From Helicobacter pylori (lineage in GTDB: Bacteria; Campylobacterota; Campylobacteria; Campylobacterales; Helicobacteraceae): 64,000 nt of DNA. Shown here piece by piece: positions 40,339-53,706 of this stretch; positions within the stretch are counted from its first letter, which is position 1, and every line of letters begins with the position of its first letter. The notes beneath the pieces were generated by a model, which saw nothing but the letters and a program-made list of their open reading frames with translations, searched no databases and had not been told where the DNA came from. Made by a program: the position numbers and the translations under genes. Location of the stretch: contig CP032039.1 of the NCBI GenBank assembly GCA_008032935.1, positions 1,581,413-1,645,412 of the forward strand, read 5' to 3'.

Positions 40339-41348
40339 TTAAGACTTAAAAAACCCTTTAGCTTTTTGCAACAAACTCGTTTTTTGCTGTTTCCTGAAAT
40401 TCGTTCGTAAATGAGCCAAGAAATGGTGCCATTCATGGATTTCCATAGCAGGGATCGCTCCGGCAAAATTAGTGTTAGGGGGCAAGTCTTTGCCCACCGC
40501 GCTTTTACCCCCAATTTGAGTGAATTCACCCACATGCAAATGCCCCCCAATGCCCACTTGCCCGCCAAAAACCACATTACGGCCAGTGGTTGTAGAACCG
40601 CTCAAGCCCACTTGAGAGACGACGATGCTGTGCTCGCCTAAAACGCAATTATGCCCGATTTGAACCAAGTTATCAATCTTAACGCCCTCTTTAATCAAAG
40701 TCTCGCCAAACACCGCCCTATCAATCGCCGTGTTAGCGCCAATTTCTACATTTTTTTGAATCCTAACAATCCCCACATGCTCAATTTTGACATGCTCTCC
40801 TAAAGCGGTGTGCGCATAACCAAAGCCATCGCCTCCGATCACGCTGCCTGCATGGATAGTAACATTGTCTTCTAAAATCGTGTTTTGATACAAAATGACA
40901 CGAGGATACAAAACGCAATTTTTACCGATTTTGACCCCATCAGCGATCACCACGCCCGGATAAATCAAAGAGTTTTCGCCAATTTCTACGCTCTCTCCAA
41001 TCATCACATTAGGCATGATCGTTACTTTTTCAAAATGTTTAGGCTCGCTAACGCTTTGTGGGTTTTTAAAAAAAGGGATTTTAAAGGCATGCGAAGCTTT
41101 GGCAAAGGCTAAATGCGGGTTATCCACGATTAAAGCTTGCATGCGTTTTGGCACTTTAGAAGATTCTTTTTTACGGATAAACACCGCCCCGGCTTTTGAA
41201 TCTTTTAAAAGTTTAAGGTAACGCGCTTGGTCAATATAGCTAATATCATTAGGCGTAGCCTTATCTAATTCCGCTAAAGCATGCACTTCAAAATCGTTTG
41301 AAAATTCCGTTTCAATAGAATAGGCGCTCAACAATTCGCTTAATTTCA

Positions 41349-41349
<1 letters not shown>
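40339..41349 (-). CDS. lpxD: UDP-3-O-acylglucosamine N-acyltransferase
   Basis: LpxD adds the N-linked hydroxyacyl chain in lipid A synthesis. The protein of 336 aa from ATG 41,349 has an N-terminal uridine-binding domain and a left-handed beta-helix of hexapeptide repeats (VMIGESVEIGENSLIYPG cut at its repeat units). HAGSVIGGDGFGY and a catalytic His in the IGHNCVLGEH segment follow. Its ATG overlaps the fabI stop (TGATG). The C-terminal helices bind ACP. Confidence 0.95.
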
Positions 41350-42191
<842 letters not shown>

Positions 42192-42896
42192 TTATAAAAA
42201 TGAAATGATTGTTTTAAAATTTTCTAATTCCCAAGACGCGCTCCCGATCAACAAGCCATCCACGCTATCAATTCCTAAAATTTCTTTAGCGTTTTGTGTG
42301 TTCACGCTCCCCCCATACAACAAGGGCGTTTTTTGATTTAAGATTTGCTTTAAAAAACCATGCGTGAGGTAAATGTCTTCTAAAGAAGCGCTTTTTTTGG
42401 TGCCAATCGCCCAAATAGGCTCATACGCCACAATTAAATTGGAATAATTGAGATCGATATTTTCTAATTGCTCGCTTAAAAATTCCTTTACAGCCACTAA
42501 ACCCTTTTCTCTGGTCGTTAAATCTTCGCCAATACAATAGACAATTTTAAAATTCTTATCTTTAAAAAAATCAAACTTTTCTTTCAAAAAGCTAGGGCTT
42601 TCTTTTAAAAGCGTTCGCCTCTCGCTATGCCCTATTAAAAGCGTGTGGATTTTGAGTTCTTCTAAATGCTTTGAAGTGATTTCACCGGTAAAAGCCCCAC
42701 AATCTCTAGGGTAAGCGTTTTGCGCTCCTAAAGTGAAATGCAAAAACGCATTAGGCAATAACCCCAAAAAATCAGGGAATACAAACACCCTATCAAAATG
42801 CTGCGGTTTTAAAGTTTTTTCTAATTCTTTTAAATACGCATGGCTTTTAAAAATAGGCATAGCGGATTTAAAATTAGCCATGGCAATTTTTGTCAT
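42192..42896 (-). CDS. tpiA: Triosephosphate isomerase
   Basis: TpiA interconverts dihydroxyacetone phosphate and glyceraldehyde 3-phosphate. At 234 aa it is shorter than the usual 250. Active-site residues are the Lys in ANFKSAMP, His in LIGHSERR and Glu in [11 protein letters not shown]; the phosphate loop LYGGSVN is present. It is first gene of the long minus-strand run and has a good -10 upstream. Confidence 0.95.
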   Translation of the reverse strand: MTKIAMANFKSAMPIFKSHAYLKELEKTLKPQHFDRVFVFPDFLGLLPNAFLHFTLGAQNAYPRDCGAFTGEITSKHLEELKIHTLLIGHSERRTLLKESPSFLKEKFDFFKDKNFKIVYCIGEDLTTREKGLVAVKEFLSEQLENIDLNYSNLIVAYEPIWAIGTKKSASLEDIYLTHGFLKQILNQKTPLLYGGSVNTQNAKEILGIDSVDGLLIGSASWELENFKTIISFL

Positions 42897-42931
42897 TGAA
42901 TGATCCTTATTTTATAGGTGGTCTATCCCTT

Positions 42932-42937
42932 ATTATA
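42932..42937 (-). promoter_or_regulatory. Predicted -10 of the tpiA-led operon
   Basis: The minus strand reads AGATATAATAAG, a perfect TATAAT, 36 bp before the tpiA ATG. It is the only strong promoter seen above the run tpiA to fabH. Confidence 0.55.
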
Positions 42938-43040
42938 TCTAATAGCGTTTAAAAAATGTAAATTTTAAACAATAGCCCCCTTGAATTGAATTTTTTCCCA
43001 ATTTAGGTTTTGTTTATAAGAAAAATTATTTCAAATGTAG

Positions 43041-43046
43041 TAAAAT
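43041..43046 (+). promoter_or_regulatory. Predicted -10 of frdCAB
   Basis: TAAAAT, 62 bp before the frdC ATG, follows an A+T-rich stretch; TAGGAGC serves as ribosome site for frdC. Confidence 0.45.
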
Positions 43047-43107
43047 TAAGGCAGTGTTTTTGCGTCAAGCGATTCAGGTTAAATTTGAGTTTTTAGGAGC
43101 AGTTTTT

Positions 43108-43875
43108 ATGCAACAAGAAGAGATTATAGAGGGTTATTATGGCGCTAGCAAAGGGCTTAAAAAGAGCGGTATTTATGCTAAGCTGGATTTTTTACAGAGC
43201 GCTACGGGCTTGATTTTAGCGCTCTTTATGATAGCGCACATGTTTTTAGTCTCAAGCATCTTGATTAGCGATGAAGCCATGTATAAAGTGGCGAAATTTT
43301 TTGAAGGGAGCTTGTTTTTAAAAGCGGGCGAGCCGGCTATTGTGAGCGTGGTTGCAGCAGGGGTTATTCTTATTTTGGTTGCGCATGCTTTTTTAGCCTT
43401 GAGAAAATTCCCTATCAATTACAGGCAATACAAGGTTTTTAAAACCCATAAGCATTTGATGAAGCATGGCGATACGAGTTTGTGGTTTATTCAAGCCTTA
43501 ACCGGGTTTGCGATGTTTTTTTTAGCGAGTATCCACTTGTTTGTCATGCTCACAGAGCCTGAAAGTATCGGGCCTCATGGCTCAAGCTATCGTTTTGTAA
43601 CGCAAAACTTTTGGCTTTTGTATATTTTCTTATTGTTTGCCGTAGAATTGCATGGTTCTATTGGGTTGTATCGTTTAGCGATCAAATGGGGGTGGTTTAA
43701 GAATGTGAGCATTCAAGGCTTGAGAAAAGTCAAATGGGCGATGAGCGTGTTTTTTATTGTTTTAGGGCTTTGCACCTATGGGGCTTACATTAAAAAAGGT
43801 TTAGAAAATAAGGACAATGGCATTAAAACCATGCAAGAAGCCATAGAAGCTGATGGGAAATTCCACAAAGAATAA
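43108..43875 (+). CDS. frdC: Fumarate reductase cytochrome b subunit
   Basis: This is the membrane anchor and diheme cytochrome b of menaquinol:fumarate reductase. The 255-aa protein has five hydrophobic helices with conserved His (for example in ALFMIAHMFLVS, LVAHAFLALR, LASIHLFVML and VELHGSIGLYR) for two hemes, as in the Wolinella enzyme. I chose ATG 43,108 with TAGGAGC upstream over an 18-residue longer frame. The order frdC-frdA-frdB is typical of epsilonproteobacteria. Confidence 0.96.
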   Translation: MQQEEIIEGYYGASKGLKKSGIYAKLDFLQSATGLILALFMIAHMFLVSSILISDEAMYKVAKFFEGSLFLKAGEPAIVSVVAAGVILILVAHAFLALRKFPINYRQYKVFKTHKHLMKHGDTSLWFIQALTGFAMFFLASIHLFVMLTEPESIGPHGSSYRFVTQNFWLLYIFLLFAVELHGSIGLYRLAIKWGWFKNVSIQGLRKVKWAMSVFFIVLGLCTYGAYIKKGLENKDNGIKTMQEAIEADGKFHKE

Positions 43876-43884
43876 AGGTAGAAA

Positions 43885-46757
<2,873 letters not shown>

Positions 46758-46777
46758 TTTCTTTTAGTGGGTCGTTT

Positions 46778-48285
46778 TTGAAAATCTTTTTAGTCTTTCT
46801 AAGCGTCTTTTTTTTAATGGGTGTTTTGGGTTAGTCTATAAGACTCCCATTTCAAGCCCACCTATCTCTTATGATCCCTACACTACCACCATTGGGAGTT
46901 TGTACGCCAAAAATTTAAAAGAAAACCCTAACCATAGCACAGCCATTCTTTTAGAAGACGGCTTTGACGCTTTATTGCACAGAGTGGGTCTTATTAGAAT
47001 GAGCCAAAAAAGCATTGACATGCAAACTTATATCTATAAGAACGATCTTTCTTCTCAAGTGATCGCTAAAGAACTTTTAAATGCGGCCAATCGTGGGGTG
47101 AAAGTGCGCATCCTTTTAGATGACAACGGGTTGGATTCAGATTTTTCAGATATTATGCTTTTAAATTTCCATAAAAACATTGAAGTGAAAATTTTTAACC
47201 CCTACTATATCCGCAATAAAGGCCTGCGTTATTTTGAAATGCTTGCGGATTATGAGCGCATTAAAAAACGCATGCACAACAAGCTTTTCATCGTGGATAA
47301 TTTCGCTGTCATTATAGGAGGGCGCAATATTGGGGACAATTATTTTGATAACGATTTAGACACGAATTTTTTAGATTTAGACGCTTTGTTTTTTGGGGGG
47401 GTTGCTTCAAAAGCCAAAGAAAGCTTTGAACGCTATTGGAGGTTCCACCGCTCTATCCCTGTTTCATTACTAAGAACCCATAAAAGACTCAAAAACAACG
47501 CTAAAGAAATCGCTAAACTCCATGAAAAAATCCCTATCAGCGCTGAAGACAAAAACCAGTTTGAAAAAAAAGTCAATGATTTTATAGAACGATTCCAAAA
47601 ATACCAATACCCCATTTATTATGGGAATGCCATTTTTTTAGCCGATTCACCCAAAAAAATTGACACGCCCTTGTATTCGCCCATCAAAATCGCTTTTGAG
47701 AAAGCCCTTAAAAACGCTAAGGACTCCGTTTTTATCGCTTCATCGTATTTTATTCCAGGCAAAAAGATGATGAAAATCTTTAAAAATCAAATTTCTAAGG
47801 GGATTGAATTGAATATTCTTACCAATTCCCTTTCATCAACGGACGCTATCGTAGTCTATGGGGCGTGGGAAAGGTATCGCAACCAATTAGTGCGAATGGG
47901 CGCGAATGTCTATGAAATACGAAACGATTTTTTCAACCGCCAGATTAAAGGGCGCTTTAGCACCAAACATTCCTTACACGGCAAGACGATTGTTTTTGAT
48001 GACAATTTAACGCTTCTAGGGAGTTTTAATATTGATCCGCGCTCTGCATACATCAACACTGAAAGCGCGGTTTTGTTTGACAACCCGTCTTTTGCTAAAA
48101 GGGTGCGTTTGTCGCTTAAAGATCATGCCCAACAATCATGGCATTTGGTGGTGTATCGGCATAGAGTGATTTGGGAAGCGGTGGAAGAAGGGATTTTAAT
48201 CCATGAAAAAACTTCGCCTGACACTTCCTTCTTTTTGCGCTTGATTAAAGAATGGTCTAAAGTCCTTCCTGAAAGAGAGCTTTAA
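46778..48285 (+). CDS. Phospholipase D-family (cardiolipin synthase-like) lipoprotein, frameshift in signal
   Basis: Two HKD motifs, HNKLFIVD (about residue 130) and HGKTIVFD (near the C-terminus), mark a PLD-superfamily phosphatidyltransferase like YmdC/ClsC. The open frame starts only at 46,900. Upstream, TTG 46,778 reads LKIFLVFLSVFFLMG and stops. If the T8 run at 46,808-46,815 were T9, the frame would read FFFNGCFGLVYK and join the rest, giving a lipobox ending NGC. So the mature protein is probably a lipoprotein of about 500 aa. The T-run change may be an error or phase variation. It lies 20 bp after frdB. Confidence 0.8.
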
Positions 48286-48290
48286 AACTT

Positions 48291-48824
48291 TTAATGCACT
48301 TTATTTTGCGAAAAAGCGATGTTATTGGTAACAGCGGCTAAAAGCGCTGAACACACAAATACCAAATGGATCACCACTTGCCAAAAAATGGGGTTATGCG
48401 ATAGGGGCGTGTCCTTAGGGATACTGGATAGAACGTCTTCTAAACTCATGTAGCGTTTGAGCAAGAAAATCGCCGAAATCGCTACAATGGAGAGTGAAAC
48501 CTTTAATTTTAAAGCGTTAAAATCCGTGTGCTTTAGCCAGGTGATTTCACTAGCATCCACCTTGTCTAATTTGGAAACAAAGCTTTCATAACTGGCGAGC
48601 AGCACCATTAAAACAAGCCCGGCCATAAACAACAAATCCACTAAACCTAAGGCTGATAAAACCAAATCCGTTTCACTAATGGTGTCTAAATGGCTGAGCA
48701 TGTGCCACAACTCTTTCATGAACACATAGCCTAAAACCACCAGCACTAACGACATGGCAATGCATAAAGGGGCTAGCAACCAACGAGTGGCAAACAACAC
48801 TCTTTCAATCAATTTTTCTAGCAT
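48291..48824 (-). CDS. UPF0114 family membrane protein (HP0189-like)
   Basis: This 177-aa inner membrane protein has four hydrophobic segments (about 13-36, 58-80, 107-124 and 147-166) and the conserved core DLLFMAGLVLMVLLASYESFV (cut at its centre), matching the YqhA/UPF0114 family. Its function is unknown. It converges with the PLD-family gene with a 5-bp gap. Confidence 0.85.
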   Translation of the reverse strand: MLEKLIERVLFATRWLLAPLCIAMSLVLVVLGYVFMKELWHMLSHLDTISETDLVLSALGLVDLLFMAGLVLMVLLASYESFVSKLDKVDASEITWLKHTDFNALKLKVSLSIVAISAIFLLKRYMSLEDVLSSIPKDTPLSHNPIFWQVVIHLVFVCSALLAAVTNNIAFSQNKVH

Positions 48825-48981
48825 CTCAACTCTTTTAATTATGGCTTTTTGAAGCCTTGATTATAGCTAATAAAACGCCCCGAGTGGCTAACAGAACGCC
48901 TTTGATGGAGTGAAATCTCAAGCCATTCTTATGGTATTTATGGTATAAATTTGACTACTGCATGCAACAAAGGAGAAGTGA

Positions 48982-50676
48982 ATGAAAACCACTATTAGAG
49001 AGATCTTTCAAGAGGAAGGATACAGCATCCCCAACTATCAGAGAGATTACGCTTGGAAGGACAAGAATTTTTGGGATCTGTGGGAAGATCTAGAAGAAGC
49101 GATAGAATACAACAAAAAGGGTCATAGGCATTTTATAGGCACCATGGTTGTCGCTAAGAATGAAGACAACAAAAATTTGTATGACATCATTGACGGCCAG
49201 CAGCGAACGACTACCATCTTCATGCTCTTGCATTGTCTTGGCGAACGAGCAAAATGAGAAAGACAAGCAAGAGACAAGAAAATATCTATACCAAAAGGGG
49301 GAATTAAAATTAGAAGTCGCCTCTCAAAACCAAAGCTTCTTCAAAACGCTCTTGGAAGCGGCAGAAAAGGGGAATATCAGCCAGAAAAAGATGCAGACAC
49401 CGAAGGGCAAGCAAAATCTTTTTGAAGTTTTGAAGGCTATCTTAGATAAGGTCAGCAAGTTGAATAAAGAAGAAGCGAATGAGCGTTTGGAGGCGCTGTT
49501 GAAAATGGTTTTGATGCGGCTTGAAGAGCCCGATCCTGGAAGGGCCATCAGAACCTTTCAAAGCGTGAATGACAGAGGCGTGCCTCTCCTCTTGTTGGAC
49601 AAACTAAAATCCCTTCTCATCTATTACTCCAACACTTTTTGCGATGGGAAAAGGGGGTTAGACCAATTCATCAACGATCATTTTGGAGAAATTTTTAAGA
49701 TCTTTGCCAAGATCAAAAAGAGCGACCACATCTCCAGCGTTGGAGGCTTTGATGAAGGCGACATCTTCCGCTACCACGCAGGGAGTCAAAGATTTGATGG
49801 AATCGAGTTTTTAGGGCACTACGAAGCAAGCACGGACAAAACCTACGAGAAATTCAAAGATGAACTAAAAGAAATCAAAAAAAGCAAATTGAAAAGTTTC
49901 ATCCAATCCTATGTCAGCGATTTGAAAAATTTCTATCAGGCTTTCCTTGATCTATTGAGCGAGATTGACACCAACCCAACCACCCTTAAGGTCATGCTCA
50001 TCAACAAGATCAACCCGCTTTTTTTCAATTCGCTCATCCGCCTGAAAATCAACAACGAACTAGACGATGAAACGCTGAAACTCTTTGCCAAAACTGATAT
50101 TGTGTTTTTCAAAGCTACTAGAAATTTAGAATCAAAGGCCTACAACCTGATTAATGCGTATCTTAAAAAGGGCAAAGAGGGATTGAAGAGCGAGATGATT
50201 GCTCAATGCAGAAATGATATAGGGCTGGCTTTTTTGCAGTCTGTAAACAACGCATCCAACTCATCATGCTTCCACTATATCTTCTTTGAAAAGAACTGCC
50301 AGGAGATGGGTCTTGCCGATCTCAAAAAATTGATCCCTGGGAAGCAATTCTCCCAAGAAAAGAGCACATCATCCCCATCAATTTATTAGAATTGGATAAT
50401 GAAATTGAGATCCAAAAACTTGGTTTTGAAGACAAGAAAGATCTTGAAAACTACATTGACACATACGGCAACCTCATCTCCCTAGAAAAACCGCTCAATA
50501 GTAAAGGAAAAGATAAGGATCTGTATGAAAAAGATGAAATCTATAAAAGTAGTGAGATCCCTTTCAACAGGCGCTTTAATGTAAAAGGTTTCAACAAAAA
50601 TGTTTTGATAGAAAGGAATGATGAAATGCGAGAATGGCTGATCAACACCTTCTTTAAGGATTTCGCCGCCCACTAA
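48982..50676 (+). CDS. DUF262-DUF1524 (GmrSD-like) protein, two frameshifts
   Basis: The N-terminal DUF262 half has IPNYQRDYAW and DIIDGQQRTTT, the NTPase motif of GmrS. The C-terminal DUF1524 half has an HNH-like EHIIPINLLEL and DTYGNLISLEKPLN. GmrSD proteins are type IV restriction enzymes cutting modified phage DNA. The frame shifts at about 49,236 (an extra G) and about 50,343 (a C3 where C4 gives LIPWEAILPRKEHIIP). With both corrected it is one protein of about 565 aa, a fused GmrSD size. The AAAGGAGAA ribosome site is good. Errors or natural decay cannot be separated here. Confidence 0.78.
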
Positions 50677-50692
50677 AGAGCGTGAGATTAAA

Positions 50693-50716
50693 AGAGAGTG
50701 ATCGCGCTCACTCTCT
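50693..50716 (+). terminator. Stem-loop after the GmrSD-like gene
   Basis: AGAGAGTGA (50,693-50,701) pairs perfectly with TCACTCTCT (50,708-50,716) around TCGCGC. A strong 9-bp stem 17 bp after the stop suggests termination, though the T tail is short. Confidence 0.5.
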
Positions 50717-50754
50717 TGCTTCTAGCCCCACAACCACACCCATAAAGCTAGTTC

Positions 50755-50795
50755 CAAAACGCTCTCTTCTTTGGAGGGTTAGAGGGGGATTAAAC
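50755..50795 (+). repeat. Dispersed G-run repeat, partial copy
   Basis: CTCTTCTTTGGAGGGTTAGAG followed by GGGG matches the central part of the repeat at 10,830-10,850 (TTCTTTAGGGTTAGGGG). The second pair of G-runs is missing. Confidence 0.4.
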
Positions 50796-50966
50796 AACAA
50801 ACAATAACTTCATAAAATTTAAACGCTCCGTAGTTTTCAAACAACAAACAAATACTTTTAACGAATGAATGCTCTTTAAGGCTGAATTTAAACGCAAGAA
50901 TTATCTGAATTCCTCAAAGACCAAATAGGTATATTGATCAAAAAAATCTGTTTATCTTCATTCTCT

Positions 50967-51043
50967 GTTAAAATTATCCGAGCCGATGGAGTAAAGCTAC
51001 CCCATCGTTTTAGCACTTGGGCGATCCGCTAAAAACGCCCAAG
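50967..51043 (+). ncRNA. Possible small structured RNA
   Basis: An extended -10 (TGTTAAAAT, hexamer 50,969-50,974) is followed by two hairpins: CGATGG/CCATCG (50,984-50,989 with 51,002-51,007) and the 8-bp CTTGGGCG/CGCCCAAG (51,016-51,023 with 51,036-51,043). No T-run follows the second stem, so the transcript end is unclear. I do not recognise a known RNA family. Confidence 0.25.
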
Positions 51044-51072
51044 AAAAAAATAAGAATTTTTAGCTCAAACCC

Positions 51073-51882
51073 CTACCGCACTTCTATGACAACCGGTTTA
51101 GTCATTTTTTTGCTGACTTCATCGGCATGCATTAAGGCTTCTTGCTTGCTCTTATAAGGGCCTATGAGGTAACGCTTCGTCGCTCCCCTATCTTCAATCT
51201 TATGGGGGAATTGGTTAAACGCTTGCAAAAAGGCTTTATTAGGCGTGTGCGCAAAAACCCCCACTTGCAAATAATGCCCTTTAGTAAGAGTGGTTTTAGA
51301 ATTGGCTTTTTTAGGGACTTCTTTATGAGCTTCTTTTTTGACTTTTAGCTCTTTAACCGCATGCTTATCTTTATCTTTATGGGCTTCCTTATCTTTAGGG
51401 GTTGCTTTAGGCTTTTTATGGGGGGTTTCTTTTTTAGCCATAGCCTGAAATTCTTTTTGAGCGCTCATGGGAATAGACTCAACAGCTTTTAATTCTTTTT
51501 GAGATTCTTGTTTTTCTTCTGTTGTTTTCATCTCCATTTGAGTTTGATCGGTTTGAGTGGGCATGTTAAACGCATCATTTTCTTGTTTTTTAACATTATC
51601 CGCCACTTTGTCTAGCTTGTCTTCTTGTTTGGGAGAATCCATATTCAAGCTTTCAAACTCATCGTCTTTTTTCTCATCTTTAGTGTTGCCTATTTTTTGC
51701 ATCCCGCTATCGGTTTGTAAAAAAGTCTCTTTAGGAGCGACTCTCGTGCTTTTCCAAAACACCATTAAAAGCACCGCTAAAATGATAATGGCTATAGCCA
51801 CGATCAAAAACACCTTTTTAGTGCCGCCCCCATTATTTTCTTCTTCTAAGATCACTTCATTCAGTCTTTCTTTTTCTGACAT
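51073..51882 (-). CDS. SPOR-domain membrane protein (HP0185-like)
   Basis: From ATG 51,882 this is a 269-aa bitopic protein: a cytoplasmic acidic N-terminus, one membrane helix (VFLIVAIAIIILAVLLMVFW, about 23-42), a long Lys/Glu/Gln-rich periplasmic linker (about 50-195), and a C-terminal SPOR domain (GHYLQVGVFAHTPNKAF onward) that in the family binds denuded septal peptidoglycan. This layout is that of FtsN/DedD-like division proteins. AAAGGATTTTTG precedes the chosen ATG. It follows the DUF1882 gene on the same strand. Confidence 0.85.
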   Translation of the reverse strand: MSEKERLNEVILEEENNGGGTKKVFLIVAIAIIILAVLLMVFWKSTRVAPKETFLQTDSGMQKIGNTKDEKKDDEFESLNMDSPKQEDKLDKVADNVKKQENDAFNMPTQTDQTQMEMKTTEEKQESQKELKAVESIPMSAQKEFQAMAKKETPHKKPKATPKDKEAHKDKDKHAVKELKVKKEAHKEVPKKANSKTTLTKGHYLQVGVFAHTPNKAFLQAFNQFPHKIEDRGATKRYLIGPYKSKQEALMHADEVSKKMTKPVVIEVR

Positions 51883-51903
51883 CAAAAATCCTTTCAAAAA
51901 TGG

Positions 51904-52446
51904 TTATAAATGCTTCGCCCAAGAGCTCCCACGCTCTTTTGCAAACACTTCATAAGGTAAGGCTAAAATATTAAATTCCTTAGGCCATTCATTGCTAGGG
52001 AAAACCTTCCATTCTTTAGGCAACCCTTGCGCTAATTTCATGGACAAAGTTTTAACCAACCTTTCACCCTCGCCTAACTCCGTATGCCCCTTATGCACAT
52101 ATAAATGCAAATGCCCTGGCGTTTTGGTGTTATAAGCGGTAAAATTCATAAAACCTTCCTCACGAAGCAATAACTGCGCCTTATGGTAAAAACGCTCCGG
52201 ATTCCTCCCGTTATAATCAAACACAATGTTTTCCACCTTATCGTTACGCAAGATGAGGTTGTGCGCGATTTCTATTTCTTTTTTCAAATGCTTTTGAATG
52301 AGCGAGCTTGTGAGCATGGCATTCACTCTTTGGAATTTATTATAATAGCAACGCCCCGCATAATCCACTCTCTCCCCCAAGCCTGGTTTTTTTTCAAAAT
52401 AATGGCTTGTGTCTATCTTAATGAGCTTTAATTCCATTTCTGTCAT
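51904..52446 (-). CDS. DUF1882 domain protein (HP0184-like)
   Basis: This 180-aa soluble protein has no signal peptide. It is specific to epsilonproteobacteria. Recognisable stretches are [21 protein letters not shown] (cut at its core) and [24 protein letters not shown], with closely spaced His residues that could bind metal or nucleotide. From memory, the H. pylori homologue has a structural-genomics structure but no assigned role. It is downstream of glyA by 10 bp and so probably part of the lysS-glyA operon. Confidence 0.78.
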   Translation of the reverse strand: MTEMELKLIKIDTSHYFEKKPGLGERVDYAGRCYYNKFQRVNAMLTSSLIQKHLKKEIEIAHNLILRNDKVENIVFDYNGRNPERFYHKAQLLLREEGFMNFTAYNTKTPGHLHLYVHKGHTELGEGERLVKTLSMKLAQGLPKEWKVFPSNEWPKEFNILALPYEVFAKERGSSWAKHL

Positions 52447-52456
52447 CTTGACTCCC

Positions 52457-53706
52457 TTAAAAAATAGGTTGCTGGTACACAGGGAATTGATTAGCCATGG
52501 CCTTCAATTCTTCTTTCACATGCAATTGCAAACTAACATTATTAATATCATTCAAAATATCTGATATTTTATTCCCTATGATTTCAAATTCCTTAGCTCC
52601 CATGCCTCTTGCACTCAATGCCGCTGAGCCAATCCTTATCCCGCTCGTTACAAAAGGGCTGCGCGTTTCGCCAGGAATGGTGTTTTTATTCACGGTGATT
52701 CCGGCATTCCCTAATGCAATATCAGCGTCTTTCCCGCTATAAGGCTTATCCAAGAAATCCATTAAAAGCAAATGGTTAGAAGTGCCACCACTCACTAATT
52801 TATGGTTTTTTTCTTTTAACGCTTTAGCCAAAACTTGCATGTTAGATTTCACCAATTTCGCGTAAGCTTTAAATTCTGGTTTTAGATTCTCTTTAAACCC
52901 CACCGCTTTAGCAGCAATCGCATGCATCAAAGGCCCGCCTTGAGTCCCTGGGAAAATCGCTTTATCAATCTTAGCCGCTATCTCTTCATCATTGGTTAAA
53001 ATAAGCCCCCTCTAGGCCCTCTTAAGGTCTTATGAGTGGTGCTTGAAACCACATGGCAATGCGGGAAAGGATGGGCATGCTCATTAGCGACCACAAGCCC
53101 TGCCACATGGGCTATATCGCCTAGTAGTAACGCCCCCACTTCATCAGCGATTTCTCTAAATTTCTTAAAATCAATTTCCCTTGGATAGGCTGAAAACCCG
53201 CACACAATGATTTCTGGCTTAACGCTTTGAGCGATTTTTAGCGCTTCTTCATAATCAATATAGCCATCCAAATTCACGCCATAAGAAAAGCTCTGGTAAT
53301 GCTTGCCGGTCAAGCTCACTTTAGCGCCATGCGTTAAATGCCCTCCACAACTTAAATCCATGCCTAAAATCTTGTCATAAGGCTTTAAAAGAGCGTGATA
53401 GACAGCGTTATTAGCTTGTGAGCCTGAATGCGCTTGCACGTTAGCGAACTGGCAATTAAAAAGCTTTTTAGCCCTTTCTATGGCTAGGCTTTCTATTTTA
53501 TCCACCACTTCACAGCCTCCATAATAGCGCTTGTTAGGATAGCCCTCAGCGTATTTATTCGTTAAAATGCTCCCCATAGCTTCCATAACACTAGGAAAAG
53601 TGTAATTCTCGCTCGCTATCATTTCTAAATGCTCATTTTGCCGCTTGTATTCTTCAAAGATCAATTCAAAAATTTCACTATCCGTTTGTTCTAAAAAATA
53701 CGCCAT
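52457..53706 (-). CDS. glyA: Serine hydroxymethyltransferase, one-base frameshift
   Basis: GlyA interconverts serine and glycine with tetrahydrofolate, the main one-carbon source. The PLP Lys lies in [13 protein letters not shown]. Right after this, a C5 run (minus-strand G5) at about 53,007-53,011 produces RGGLF-stop; G6 would read [19 protein letters not shown] (cut) and join the C-terminal half ending PVYQQPIF. Corrected, the protein is 416 aa. A one-base loss in a G-run of an essential-type gene indicates sequencing error. Its ATG overlaps the lysS stop (TAATG). Confidence 0.93.

Larger units (their letters stand above)
50677..51072. other. 396-bp intergenic region after the GmrSD-like gene
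   Basis: There is no convincing gene. The region contains a stem-loop at 50,693-50,716, a partial G-run repeat at about 50,755-50,795, and a promoter-plus-hairpins arrangement at 50,967-51,043 that may be a structured RNA. Confidence 0.5.
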
